A DNA stretch of 64,000 nt from the NCBI GenBank assembly GCA_934045905.1, contig OW203765.1:24145151-24209150 (forward strand), given 5' to 3'. Below, piece after piece: positions 24,709-36,944 of the stretch (within the stretch, counting starts at the first letter, position 1; each line of letters begins with the position of its first letter). The position numbers were made by a program, and so were the translations under genes. The notes under the pieces are model-generated. The model was given only the letters and a program-made list of their open reading frames with translations. It did not search any database and had not been told where the DNA came from. Source of the DNA: Leuctra nigra (lineage: Eukaryota > Arthropoda > Insecta > Plecoptera > Leuctridae).

Positions 24709-27700
24709 AAAAGGATCCATTTCTAGGAGTAATTTATAAACGCAGCAGCTTTAAGTTGTCCAAATTTCACTTACTAAGCAAAAGCTCAACTATTCAAGTT
24801 TGTTGGTCTTTCAAAGCACGGTTTTTTGACAACCTAAGAATTTTCACAGAAAAATTAGGTAGGTAACCTATTTGTGTTGATTCTATTACCCGTTAACTAG
24901 GTACATTTTATAGGTATCTATTGAGTGTGTAGGGAAGACAGGGCATCATGTTCTCTTATTGCTCATCCACTGAAACACCCCACATACTGCGTACTTCCTT
25001 ACGAACCGTCTTAATTACTCTCCAATCAAGCCTATTACCCCCACCCTCTGCGTCATAGACATGCAATTCCATCCCAGTCATCTTCCAACCTATAATTAAC
25101 GACACTATCAACGCACTATAACAGTGTAACTACCACGCTTGTCTGATGTTATAAATACACGCGAGTACGGAGGGGGCTTGGCTCTAGGAAGAGCGTTGCG
25201 TCACTCGATTCAAAGTATCAAATATTGAGTGAATCTTGGCGACGTTAAAAAGACTGAGAACTCGGCGTAATGTGCGAGTTTATTTCGTCAGAAAACGGAT
25301 AATTATAAAAGTCTAAAACATGATTACGGATCATTATAGTGGCAACTTGTAACTTATTATAATTAAATGTAGCTGTGCAAAGATAATACAAAGTTATTTA
25401 AAAATGCGACACGTGTCTGCTTCGGTAGTAAATGTATAATGTTTAATCCATTCATAGATTCCGTTTATACACGTGCCAGTGGCATGAGTCAATTAGATGT
25501 ATTATTCATAGTAGGACGTAAAAATAACAAAGTAAATTGTTGTTTAATGTTTTGGGATGGAGGCCTCCGCCTTCGAAGTTGCTCCCCTTCAACCTCGGTA
25601 TACATTTTTTTTTACAATAATAACGAACAATTTGATACGTACAGTTGACATATTTCTAGAATTTACATAAAACTGTGACGATCTCCTAAAAATAATTGGT
25701 ATAACATAGCGCTTTTATTTTATCAAATTATGCATTTAGTAAGCATTTGCATTTAGAAAGTGCAGTTTCAGGGGGTGTCGGCCTTCCTGACCTCCCCCCC
25801 CCCCCCCCCCTTCCACGAATACTACCTTGACAATGCAATGGTATGTTATTACACACACCAATCAATCATAGGTAGAACTTAAATATTGTTCTTAATTTTG
25901 TTCAAATTTTGTCGTCACGCAGTATGGACTGCATTCTTGATGCATCAATCGTGAGTTCCAAACAAGAACCTAGGCAAGAATGAAGCCGAGAAACATCTAT
26001 GATGAGATTGGGCAAGGTGAATACCTGGGAGAGGGAGATAGGTGCATCAGGACACGTAGACCACCGTGAGACGAAACCTTTTAGTTTTTTATGTCAATAA
26101 TCACTAATCAGATACAGACTCCAAGAAACTAAACCATTGTGTAAATATGATAGGGTTACTGTAGAAAGTCACTAACTCACATCAAAATTAAGTTACAGTA
26201 TACACAAGATCTCCAGCTCTACCTATCTTGCAGTCTATATGTTGAACGAACTTGACGAACTTTAGCTCTGCAGAAAAAAACTAATGTCTTCAACTATAGT
26301 TTCACTTCACATACAGTAGGTGTGAAGGATAGAAAATCACTAAAATGTGCTAGTTTTCGCTAAATACTTTTTTGGGGTTTTTGTGCAAAATTTTCCCAAG
26401 TGATTTGTACATAACAACTCTCCCCGAGTAGCAAGAAACCGAAACCAAACCCCTTGAATTCATTTTTTTATATTTTAAATTTTTCTCCATCAAACAATTA
26501 CCTAGTAACTAGGTTGCCATCAACTATAAAGGTGCAAGATGATAAAAAAAACGACTCGGATTGTCATTCCAACAACGACCTGTGATAGATATTATCTTGA
26601 AACCCACTTGATAAGTCAGTAACTACTCAAAGCAATGCACAAGTCACGCAAGCTAGATAATAATGATAAATAGTGCTATAGGTGATGTGGAGGTGTTGGG
26701 ATTTATCTTTGCTTAGTCACGGTTACCTTGGTGAAGGTTGAGAGAGATTACACGCTCCAGAGAGTTCGTTAGTTCTTTGTATCGAACGATATACCTACGC
26801 CGTGAAAATATTGACTACTTTCCCAAGACAACAGACAAGACAATTTATTTTCGTTACTTTGTCATATTTGAAGGGCAGGAGATGAATGATGGTTATATGT
26901 AAAAATAAACTGGAGGACTTTTGTAAAGTAATTCAGTCAATGCAGAGTCACGTTGATACATAACGTAAATTTAATCGGAGTGTTACGTAATATCTCTAAT
27001 TTCCGGATTTTGCATGCTTACGAATTCCTATTCTTTTCTCCGATGAACCTTGGACCGCGGCGCGTCCCACTATATAGATAATCATCCCAGCTAGCAACGA
27101 GGAAGGTCTTTCAATTCTAAATCAAGGTTTGTTGACCGAAAATTATAACAAAACAAAATCGCAGACGATTGGCTTATCAGTTGTAAGAATTGTTACTGAT
27201 AACGGGAATTCAATGAAGATGGGAAATTTATTAAAAATCCTTATCATATTTCGATAATATTACGCCGATTCGCAAGAGATACGATGTCAGATTACTACAT
27301 GAAATTAGATAATATAGTTTTATTGTGTTGAATCACTCATTGTGTACATGTGCACTTTGCAAATACTGCAGATAGAATTGAATTACAAGTGTTGTGCAAG
27401 CAGTAGGAAAAACCTTGCGATGTCCGACGGTCAAAGAGGTCAGGAGACTTCTTCAAGTCGGTGGCATTCACAGAGGATGAGGTGGAACTCCATGACATTC
27501 TCCTCAAGGAAGTGGTGAAGATGGTGTCACAGAGTCAACATTTTAGCGGTCGACGAGGGAGCTGTCTACAGGATCTTTTGAAATAATCTTATCTTGGGAA
27601 AGTACTACAGGACGACTCGCCTTTTTTATTAATGAATGGTCCAGATAAACAGGATGTCAAAGAAATAATTACAACACAATACGAAATGAGTCGCAGTTGT

Positions 27701-29366
27701 TATAAAAAAGTCACGTAATTATATCTCCTGTGTGATTAATTATATAATACCAATTATAATGAAATTCGTCATGCGCATATGACACCGGCATGGCGCAATT
27801 GTAATAACGACGTCCTTGAGAAATCTGATCACGCTAATCAAACACGGGGATTAATTGCATGTTATCAATGACAGAGAGTTCAAAAGCCCCGCGCGCCCAA
27901 AAGGGATGATGGGTAGTTTCAAATGCGCCGGTGGCTCTTTAGAGAGGGTGTAACTCTATAAAGGTCAAGGGCGCATGTTTTTGTCATTAGCAACCTACAA
28001 AGGGTTGCTATCGTCCCAAAGTCCAACAACTTTTGTACATTAACATTGTATCGATTGGCAGCAATGTGCTGTGTCACTAATAACGTGAACTCCAAAGATA
28101 AATATATAATGCGCCGGTTTGACGTCACTTGACAACTACTAGCGGTACACGTGCGTCAATGTAGATGGAAACAAGAGAACTGATTGCTTACTCACACACG
28201 ATACATTCAGAAAAACTAAGTGCATGTACTTACAGCTGTTTGACAGATACGCCGGTTCAGATCTTCAGTAAAAATCACGCAGTAAAAAGAATATTTTCAA
28301 AAATATTTCAGTCTTTTAAAGTGAAAGAGTACGTGTTAAAAATCGACACGTTTAAATAATACTTTCGTTTATCACACGTACAGCGATGTCTTGGTGTAAA
28401 ATGCCTGTCTGGCGTTTTAAAATAATGTCGGGAATGTTTCGTGGGCCGATGCTGATACAACGAACCTCTTTCTTCGACGTTTCAAAGCTGACTGAAGAAG
28501 GGAAGGGAGGGGGTGGGGAGCCGACGACCGGCGGAACGAACGACGTCGTCGGCTGGCGGGCGGGTCATCCCCCCCTCTCCCGCCCGCTGTTCGATTACGC
28601 AACCACTTACCTCCCCTACGCCGTTTTCACGTGAGGGTTTTACAAAGAAAATAATCAATATATTTTCGCGAATAGAAAATGTATGGATTTTCATGCGAAA
28701 CTGACTTTGTTTGTTGGCTTTTATTATTTTTAAACTTCGTTCCGATGTGAATAACGCCTAGAGCGCTCATTGGTGGGGAATTCAATGTACGTCAGAGGTT
28801 TTCAAATATCGACTGAATGGAATGAATTTTACCAGCTTGACTTCAGATTGCAACGGAGGCGGTTAATGGCGCGAAAAAAATCTTTGTTTCTATTTAGGCC
28901 AAGGATGAGGATGTAATTAAAAATCGGTGAAAGAGGCGGAAGCCAAATCGAAGCTTTTTTCTTCTTTTATTTACAGTCAATGGCCAAGGCCTTACAGATA
29001 CAGAGGTTGATAATGGAGAATTATTTATAGAATTTCGATGTTGCTCTTACAGTTTGCTAAAGAGTGTATATACGTAAAAACGTTATTTTTTTTATTTCAG
29101 AAAAATATTTTATACAAATACGAACAAAAACAATAAGTTGTGGTCTCAGCCTCACAAAGCACCAATGGGACTTGAACATTGGGACATTGTGGCAAATAAT
29201 CAATAAATACATAATTAACATATAAACGAAAAGATCTAATGAGCTTTCTTTCATGAGTTACCATCTTATCTTGTACTTTTCTTTATGTGGATAGCTAGAA
29301 AATAATTATTATTTATTATAACTAATTATTAGACTTCCAGAATTGAGTACCACATTGGTTTATGCT
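24709..29366. other. Gene-poor intergenic stretch
   Basis: No gene can be supported. Contents seen: a C17 run (25794-25810). A stop-bounded frame of about 50 codons at 27430-27590 (+), with residues such as FFKSVAFTEDEVELHD, has exon-like composition but no identity. A GC- and CpG-rich patch at about 28490-28630 contains GACGACCGG and its complements. Either of the last two could be a 5' exon or promoter of the OSGIN or NOP9 gene, but nothing shows this. Confidence 0.35.
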
Positions 29367-29819
29367 CAGTGGTGTAGTCGAGGGTATACGCCAATGGAAA
29401 GTATACCCAAAAACTTAGAAGGGGCATACGCGGGTATACGCCGTATACCTAAAAAAAATCTTTTGCTGAAGATTAAAGATGTCAGGAATACTTTAAAATG
29501 TTTGTGGTGTTTTACGTCTAGTTTCATTTCGTAAGCAAAAAACTCAAAAAAGTTTATTTCAAAGTGTCAAAAAACCAAAAAAGCCCTGCGGGGCTGCGTG
29601 GTGCCATACCCTCCACCACCCCAAAGTGTCAAATTATAAAATGTATTGAATATTTAAACAAAATACGCCTCATAACGTCTTAAAATTGATTTCACAGTGT
29701 CCAAAAACCAAAAAACGCCCTGCGGGGCTGGGTGGGGGGCGCACCCTCCCCCCTGGCAGAAATCCTTCGGACGCCCATGGTATCATATACCAAAAAAATA
29801 TATTAGGACTACACCACTG
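29367..29819. mobile_element. hAT-like non-autonomous element with 8-bp target duplication (2)
   Basis: The inverted ends are CAGTGGTGTAGTC and a complement in ACTACACCACTG. The perfect duplication TTTATGCT lies at 29359-29366 and 29820-29827. The interior carries two copies of a block around AGCCCTGCGGGGCTG and CGCCCTGCGGGGCTG with AAAAACCAAAAA in front. Near the left end GGTATACGCC words repeat. It is 453 bp, non-coding. Confidence 0.9.
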
Positions 29820-29827
29820 TTTATGCT

Positions 29828-30834
29828 TCCACCATAATAGGTGTAACACGTGTTTTACAGTTTTATGGGTGTAATTAATTGACAGATTAAGTTTTAGCGA
29901 AATGTGCCCCATACATACAGTTCATACACTGTCAATCTTACTTGACAATCTTGACAAACTTACTTGACAAAGTACCTGGGAAGTTAGATCATGTTTGTTG
30001 GGGATTTCAGTTATGTTATAATGGTTTATGGCGCTCAACAGCGAAGTTATCACTGATTTCAGTGATGAGTGAAGCTTGAAGAAATTCAAACATAAGCACA
30101 AATCCTTCATGCCTGCTTTCTCTATCAGTAGCTTTCTCATGCCATGCTTGACATGCAAGTCTGAAGTCGTCAAGTAAGATTGGGGAACTTTAGTGCAGAA
30201 AGAAAAATCTCAAAGCAGCTCAACACCTTCTTGAGAGCTGATTGTTTATGTACCTAGGTTTGCATGTAAAATTCAAAATTTGATAAGGAAATTTTAGTTT
30301 ATTTTTAAGCTTGTTGTCATCTTTAGTACTGAAATGACGACATTTTGTCAATGAATAACTACAATCACTGATCGCCCAACAATTATTTAGAATTTGCTAA
30401 AGAATGTAGTGCTGTCACTTACCTAAGTCTTTGCTCTCCTGCTTGATATAGCGTTTTTAATATATTTTCCTTTATAAAACTCAAACTATGTATCTTAACC
30501 TTCCTTTACTGTACAAAAAGTAGCTTACAAAACGTTTCATCACGCGTGTTGGAGATTTGAGATGAAGCGCGGGAGTCCGCAAGAAACGAAATGAGTAATC
30601 TGCTGAACTCTATTGAGAGTTAGTGGAAGCTGCATTCGGCTGCTCAGTCGATCGATGATTTTTATGACGTCACAGATGGCCTTGGTTGTGGTGTAGCTGT
30701 AGTGTACAGTGGTGGTAATTTTCTAGGTTATGTTCGTACTAAGAGCAAGCACATTGTGTCAATTTGGTGTCAATAGTACCTATTTACCTGCAATATTAAC
30801 TGCAGTTTTTAAATAATTAGGCAGTCGCAGAGTT
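29828..30834. other. Intergenic DNA upstream of NOP9
   Basis: No transposon ends or genes were recognised. The NOP9 promoter should be at the right end. The region around 30540-30720 is less AT-rich than its surroundings, with words such as GACGTCACAG, but no TATA box is clear. Confidence 0.4.
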
Positions 30835-32342
30835 ATGGCTGACCAACAGAGCGGTAGTCGCAAACGGAAGAAAAGAAAATCTGTCTTACAACAAGCAAAG
30901 CGATATGCCAGCAAAGGGTGTTATGGCAGGGGCTCAGATTTGCCAGAAGATACTTTCCAATATCTTGTTCGTGTGTTAGAATTAAGCAAAAATACCTTTG
31001 AGACCCCAGAAGAAAAGGGTAAGTGCAGCTCTCACAAGTCTTGATAGTATGTGAATTTACCCAAATAACCTCTGGTTTACTAACTTACAGAAATTATTTT
31101 ATTTTAGAAATCTTTGTCAACAACTCATTTGATCAGATGGAAGGCGAAGAAATAAAGTTCTCAAGCAACCAACTCGGCTCTCGAGTCATCGAAACGCTCC
31201 TGCCACATGTAAACAACGAGATATTAAACCGATTTCTGGATGCATTTGGCAAAGACCTTCGTCCCTTGTGCGTGGATCGTTTTGCCAGCCACGTTTTACA
31301 GAAGCTGATTGTAACGGCTGCACAACGAGGAACCAACACAAACAGAGCTGTCACTAGTCCGGAATCTGAATCCAGCTTTGATCAGTACGTTGAATTTTGA
31401 ACAATTTCTTGATTCCACTGTTGAATTTAAAATAGGCCGCGTCTGCTGCAACGGGGCCCCCCGTGACAGCTAGGCACGTACGCACCTAGCACACGTGTTC
31501 ACGTCCTAGTGTTATTTTATTTTTGAAATCTAGATCAGCGGTCGCCAACCTTTAGGACCTCGCGGACCACTTATGACAATTTTATATCTCGCGGACCACT
31601 CAGGCGCGTAAAATACGTGTGCCGGGAAATACGATAAGTGAGGGAGACAATGGGGGGTCTGGGGGGAGGGCCCCCTAGTAATAAGCGGGTCCGGGGCGCT
31701 TAGTCCCGGAAAATTTTTGTATTCAGGAAGTCATTTGGCGCGTCTCTACGCGATTTCAGCCAACTTTTATTTCGAGAAAATGCGTTTAAAATGACTCTTA
31801 GGTTTTGGAAAAATACTCAGAAACTGATATTATTTTCATTATAGAGCTAGTGAATATGTATACTTTGTAAAAGGCATAGGTACGTATTGAAACATGTCCG
31901 AAATCAATACATTTGTATTGATTGCCATTTTTCTAAATTAAATAAATTGCATGGAAACTTAAAAGTAAACTTCAAAATTTCTCTGGGGACCACCAAAATT
32001 TTCTCGCGGACCACCAGTGGTCCACGGACCACCGGTTGGCGACCGCTGATCTAGATAGTACATTACTTCATTTTTCGGAAATAGTGTTGTTACATTAACA
32101 AAACAACAAATTTACAATATTGTGCATATTATGGGGTCATTTATTGGTGGATAAAGTGACATTAATGTGCATTCTCGTAGCCATGTGAAATTGGCGAACA
32201 CGCCCCCCTGTCATCTTATTTTAATTTTTGTAAATAAAAAGTGTAGACTGTAGATACAGCCGTAAATGTAATTTTCATTAATAAACAAGAAATAAACAGC
32301 CGCTTGACCTAAACACTGCTTTCATGCCAGCGCGTGTGAACT

Positions 32343-32376
<34 letters not shown>

Positions 32377-35300
32377 ACAGCAGTGTGTAGGTGTCATTTT
32401 TCACTGCTGTCACGGGAGCGAGCCGGCCATTTTACATTTCACTGGGGTACCGTAGGTCTGTTCGTTTACCCTGTCAAAAGCTACAGCAAACTGCCACAAG
32501 TACACATCATCCAATCAGATCGTTCCTCTGTAGTTTGTGGCAGTTTGCTGTAGCTTTTGGCAGGGTAAACGAACAGACCTCGTGACTGTAGTAACTTCCT
32601 TTAAAATAGGTACTATTGTTTTTAAATCATTTTTTTTCATTTTTCATATTTTTCTTCATCCCTAATAGCGTTTGTTACGAATCTATAAATAGAATGACAA
32701 CTCAAGTGTGCAGTGGAAAGTTGGACACAAATTTCTTTCTTGATTGGCTATTTTTAATTTTTTAGCTTGCTTGTCCGACCTATTGAATATTGTTGCGTCA
32801 CTTGAGGGCTAATCGTAACTAACGCTATAGGGGGAGGGTTGGTATAATTGATTTTGGGATATGCTGCAACACAGGGGAACATAATCACATTTATAGTTTC
32901 AACATAATCTCCATAGGTCTACCTAATGCTTTTTTCACAGCCTATTTTTAAAGTATGCCATCTCTTATTACGACTGTACCATAATCATCACATTTTCCAT
33001 GGAAGATGTATTCTAAATGAATAAAATAAATGGTTGCATAAATTGTCCTTAGGAAATCATGGAGTGTTGTTGACAAAGTGGTGTTAGTCTCGAAGAAAAA
33101 ATTACAACGCGTTTCACATTTAGCTGTCTGGTAAGATTTTTAAATACCCCTTGTCCGAGAGAGAGGGATGGTCTTCGAAGAATGCGCAATCGCACAGTGA
33201 CTGAGGGATAGACACAAAACTTGTTATTGTAAAATTAGGGGCCACGCCTGGCAGACAGCTAAATGTAAAACGCAGTGTAAGTTGACTTCTAATTTCTAGA
33301 TATCCACACGGTACTACCTAATAAGTTAGTGGATAGCACTCATAATTTAGTACAATTATTCATACATTAAAAACCTTGAATATTAATTAATGGATAAAAA
33401 ATGTAATATGGCAATCATTTTCTTCCAGAATTAAAATAACAATTTGTTCTACCTCCAGGTTTGTCCTAAAGTGCGGTAACTTCGTGATGAACAACTTGGA
33501 AGACTTTGTGTGGGACACGTACGCAAACCACGTGATCCGCACGTGTCTCGAGTGTCTGGGAGGTTTCTCGGAGGGCGCAACGGCAGAGGCCAAGCCATTC
33601 AAGCGAGAAAAGCCATCCAACGGCGAGGAGAGCGAAGCAGAATGCAGGAATGTTCCGCCTGAGTTCAAGGAGGTTGTCAAGGAGATTGCACGCAGAATCA
33701 TGATGTGGCCGCAATTTGTTGGTGAGAACATTTTCCCTACTGGTTCGTAGGTGACTAGATGTTGATAGGTATAATTCTCATCTATGAAATACTATATGAT
33801 GATTTAATCCTGTGGAAGTCTCAGAACGAAATTTAACTCCACTCTGAAATGGTTGCCGAAAATATTCATAGGTTGCATGTGATGTCATCTCATTCTTGCC
33901 TGCCACCATCTTGATGGCACGCAGAATAGCTGTGATTACCTATCTGCTTTTTTGACGATATTTTATAGTTACATAATGGGTACCTGGGAAATTGTACAAT
34001 TGGCTCTGGAGATATCTTTAGTGCAAAGAGGAAACACTCACATTACAAAAATACATCGATTTACTAACCTCAATCAATAAAGGTATAAATCTGACCCGTC
34101 AACGTACCAACAAAATGTCCGTCCTCAGGTGGAATTTTGCATTGCTGATATAAAACAAAAGAAGTTCGTGCCAGACACAGCCTTCTCGACAGTCACTTCG
34201 TTCTCTGGGTAGCTGCCTGCCGACCGGCGCTACTAACCAAAGGGTCTTGTAGTACATTTTATTGCCACCCTGCCGGTAATAGCGCCCCGAACCGTGCAAG
34301 AAACCGATGACGTCATAGCTTTAATCGGCAGTTGACAGGCAGCTACCCAGAGAACGAAATGACTGTCGAGAAGGCTGTGGTGCCAGCTATGATTAAAGAA
34401 CAAAATTGAAAAACTTCAAATAAATGTAAAAAAATGTCAAATATTTAAAAAACAGTGAGTGGTTTCTGTTTGTTTCAGAGCTTCCGTACAGTGACATCAC
34501 CTCGGGCCTCCTCCAGACACTGCTCCAGGTGCTGAGAGCCGTGAGCAAGAACGCGACGAGTGACCTCTTGAAGATGCTGCTGGAGAAGTGCTTCAGGTAC
34601 GTCGAGGCGCCTCCCCAGGAGGAGGAGGAGAAGAAGGGAGACGGACCGCCGCTGTTGCCCGACGTGTTCATCAACGAGACGGCGTCGCGGGTGCTGGACG
34701 TCGCGATAGCCGTGGCGTCGCCCAAGCGGCTAACGCAGATCTACGCCGACTGTTTCATCAACCATCTGTGCCAGCTGTCGCAGATGTCCATCGGGAATCA
34801 TCAGGTGCAGAGGCTGTTCCAGCACTGCTCAGAGAAAACAGAGGTGAAGAACTCGATTCGAGTCATTGACCTCTTTACTACATTGCCACTTTTAGGATTT
34901 TAAGGAGGGATCTCCGAAATTCAATCTTTGTCAGAAATCGTTCAAACGCGGCATATAAATAGATTTTTATGTTCTGCATCATATCATTATGACAAGATAA
35001 AGTGGTCACTGGTCATCGTGAACTAATTTTCGAGATATATCGATTCAAAGTTACTGTTTTCTCACGGTTTAACATTGCGACCATAGGGAAAAAGTAGGTA
35101 CCTACCTATTGCTGATATTTTCAAAAGAGTATTACTATTAAGCTGCTTTCCAACCTATAGATTTTTTTGAAAAACTACTATACCTAGCGATGTGTATCAG
35201 ATGACATTTTTCATTTGAACATTTTTAAATATACACGTTCGTGGATGTTTTACCGCTATGAGGGATTTAGTGATTTGTTTGTTTGTTTTTCCTACTGAAA

Positions 35301-36944
35301 AGTGCAGTTTTCCATGTAAAATTATGTTGCCAAATTTGAATTTCATTGCAAATTTGGGGAAATTTCCAGAAGACCAAACTATTATACATATTGCTAGTCA
35401 GTAGTCCCTCCTTAATGCATTTATCAGGTGTATTTGGATTCAAAACACTTGCAGTAAACAATTTATTCCATTTTTGTTCAGTTTCATATCTCTTGTAATT
35501 TTGTTTTCTCAATAAAAATTGGGAAAAATTACAAATTGTGTACATACTATTTTGTCATGTCATTTCCTTTGTGCAATGTTGATCCATCTCTTTTTTCCTA
35601 CAATAGTGATAGTGATATTTTAATGTATTCATCAGTGTCACTCTCCAGTTTGACTCAAACTGTAAGCGGCTAAAGTTCTTATTGTACATTGATTTCAGTT
35701 TGAGAGTATGTACGATGAAATCTCACCGTCGCTGGAAGACATCCTGCGTGTCAAAAACACTGGAGTTGTGTTGAGCTTGGCTCAAGCTTGCAAGCGACTG
35801 GCTACAAAACAACAATACTTTCAGCAGGTAAATTATGTGCTCTATGTTGTCTAACTAGGAAAACACTCTGTGTAACGCATGGATAAGCAAGCATTTGTAT
35901 TGCATGCAAATTCAAAGGAGCAGTAATTTTGTCTTTGAATTTCTTTGAATAAATGTGACAAATATTTCAAAACAAGCAAAAAAGTCTGTAAAATATCAAT
36001 TAATTAATCTTGAAGTTCTTGACAGATTTGTCTAAAAATTGTCAATAGTAACACCTAAAATGTTGGTCCCGATGACCATGCAAAATTTTAAGTTGATTGA
36101 CAAGTCAAACGGTTCGGTTCCATTTTTAATTTTCCGAGATCACTATTATGACAGTGTGCGCAAAATTTCAGATTGATATGTTTAACAGTGGGACATGGGC
36201 AGTGCAGGCAAATAACTCCAAATCAGTAGAATAATGTGTTCATTATTCGAGATTTGAAGTATGTTAAAAAGGAAACCTCTCTAAGAAGCGAAGAAGTTTG
36301 CCTCGAGAAGAAAGATCTCTGTAACCATGAATGTTTTGTTTTTAAAGGAACTGATGAAAGCACTTCATTGTTGGGAACCGGAAGAAAAACAAACACAATT
36401 CGCACTTCTGGTTGCCAAACTCGAGACATTCGAACAACGCGAGGAGGACAAAGACAAAACATTCGTTCACATTCACGGCTCCCTGATACTTCAGACTCTA
36501 CTGCAGTTTAACAAACCGATCAAGATCGTGAACAGCCTTCTAGCAGCGAACGTTGATGAGTTGATCGTCCTGTTCAGCGATCCTAAAGGCAGCCACGTCA
36601 TGGACGCCTTCATGTCGAGTCCCAGCATCGGAGAGAAGAGTCGTGAGAAGATGATTCGCAAGCTGCAGGGAAACCTCGTGAAGCTGGCGTGCTCTAAACA
36701 CGGATCGAGGAGTCTGGATGCGGTGTGGGCCATCATGAACATCAAACAGAAGTCGGTGGCTCTGGAGGAACTGGGACGGAGGGAAGCTGTGCTGAATGGA
36801 CATCAGTTCGGAAAGATCGTCGCTGCCAAGTATCAGATCGGGCTCTTCAAACACAGGCCACAGGATTGGAAAGAACTCCAAGGAGCGACGAACAAGAAGA
36901 GGAAGTTGTTCGAGGATATTATCGGAGATGTCGGGAAATCCTGA
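30835..36944 (+). CDS. NOP9: NOP9, pumilio-repeat nucleolar RNA-binding protein
   Basis: Six coding exons: 30835-31018, 31108-31384, 33459-33721, 34479-34843, 35699-35827 and 36348-36944 (1815 nt, 604 aa; human about 636). Phase closes throughout. A basic nuclear-type segment (KRKKRK) sits at residues 10-15. Pumilio-like helical repeats follow through the whole protein, for example SNQLGSRVIETLL, DRFASHVLQKLI, WDTYANHVIRTCLE, NHQVQRLFQHC, DPKGSHVMDAF and CSKHGSRSLDAVW. NOP9 binds pre-18S rRNA near site D and holds back premature cleavage by NOB1 during 40S maturation. The C-terminus is NKKRKLFEDIIGDVG. Poly(A) signals lie at 36955-36960 and 37021-37026. Introns 2 to 4 are loaded with MITEs. 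Confidence 0.94.
31536..32048. mobile_element. hAT-like non-autonomous element with 8-bp target duplication (3), NOP9 intron 2
   Basis: The inverted ends are CAGCGGTCGCCAACC and GGTTGGCGACCGCTG, a common hAT end type. The duplication ATCTAGAT lies at 31528-31535 and 32049-32056 and is perfect. Subterminal GCGGACCAC repeats occur at both ends. The interior has a GC-hairpin segment (GGAGGGCCCCC, TCCGGGGCGCTTAGTCCCGGA). It is 513 bp, no transposase. Confidence 0.92.
32344..32375. repeat. Poly-C tract of 32 bases, NOP9 intron 2
   Basis: An uninterrupted run of 32 C on the + strand, directly downstream of unremarkable intron sequence. It is the longest homopolymer in the window. On the transcribed RNA it would be poly-C. 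The template strand is poly-G and could fold as a quadruplex. Confidence 0.9.
32455..32579. mobile_element. Foldback MITE with about 45-bp arms, NOP9 intron 2
   Basis: The left arm is GGTCTGTTCGTTTACCCTG then TCAAAAGCTACAGCAAACTG. The right arm is its complement, ending CAGGGTAAACGAACAGACC. A TA precedes the left arm. The first ten bases, GGTCTGTTCG, equal those of the 170-bp MITE at 5461, which hints at a common transposase. Confidence 0.85.
33108..33273. mobile_element. MITE, NOP9 intron 2
   Basis: The left arm is GCGTTTCACATTTAGCTG then TCTGG. The right arm is CCTGGCAGACAGCTAAATG then TAAAACGC. The arms are about 27 bp with small gaps, and the whole is about 166 bp. Confidence 0.7.
34177..34381. 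mobile_element. Foldback MITE with about 44-bp arms, NOP9 intron 3
   Basis: The left arm starts CACAGCCTTCTCGACAGTCA and runs through TCTCTGGGTAGCTGCCTG. The right arm is its near-perfect complement, ending AGAAGGCTGTG. The middle is about 115 bp and unique. The high arm identity suggests recent activity. Confidence 0.85.
34913..35412. mobile_element. About 500-bp TA-flanked MITE (copy 2), NOP9 intron 4
   Basis: This is an inverted copy of the element at 8728-9211: ends AGGAGGGAT and its complement with TA on both sides. The interior reads as the reverse complement of the first copy with substitutions and short indels. Confidence 0.8.
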
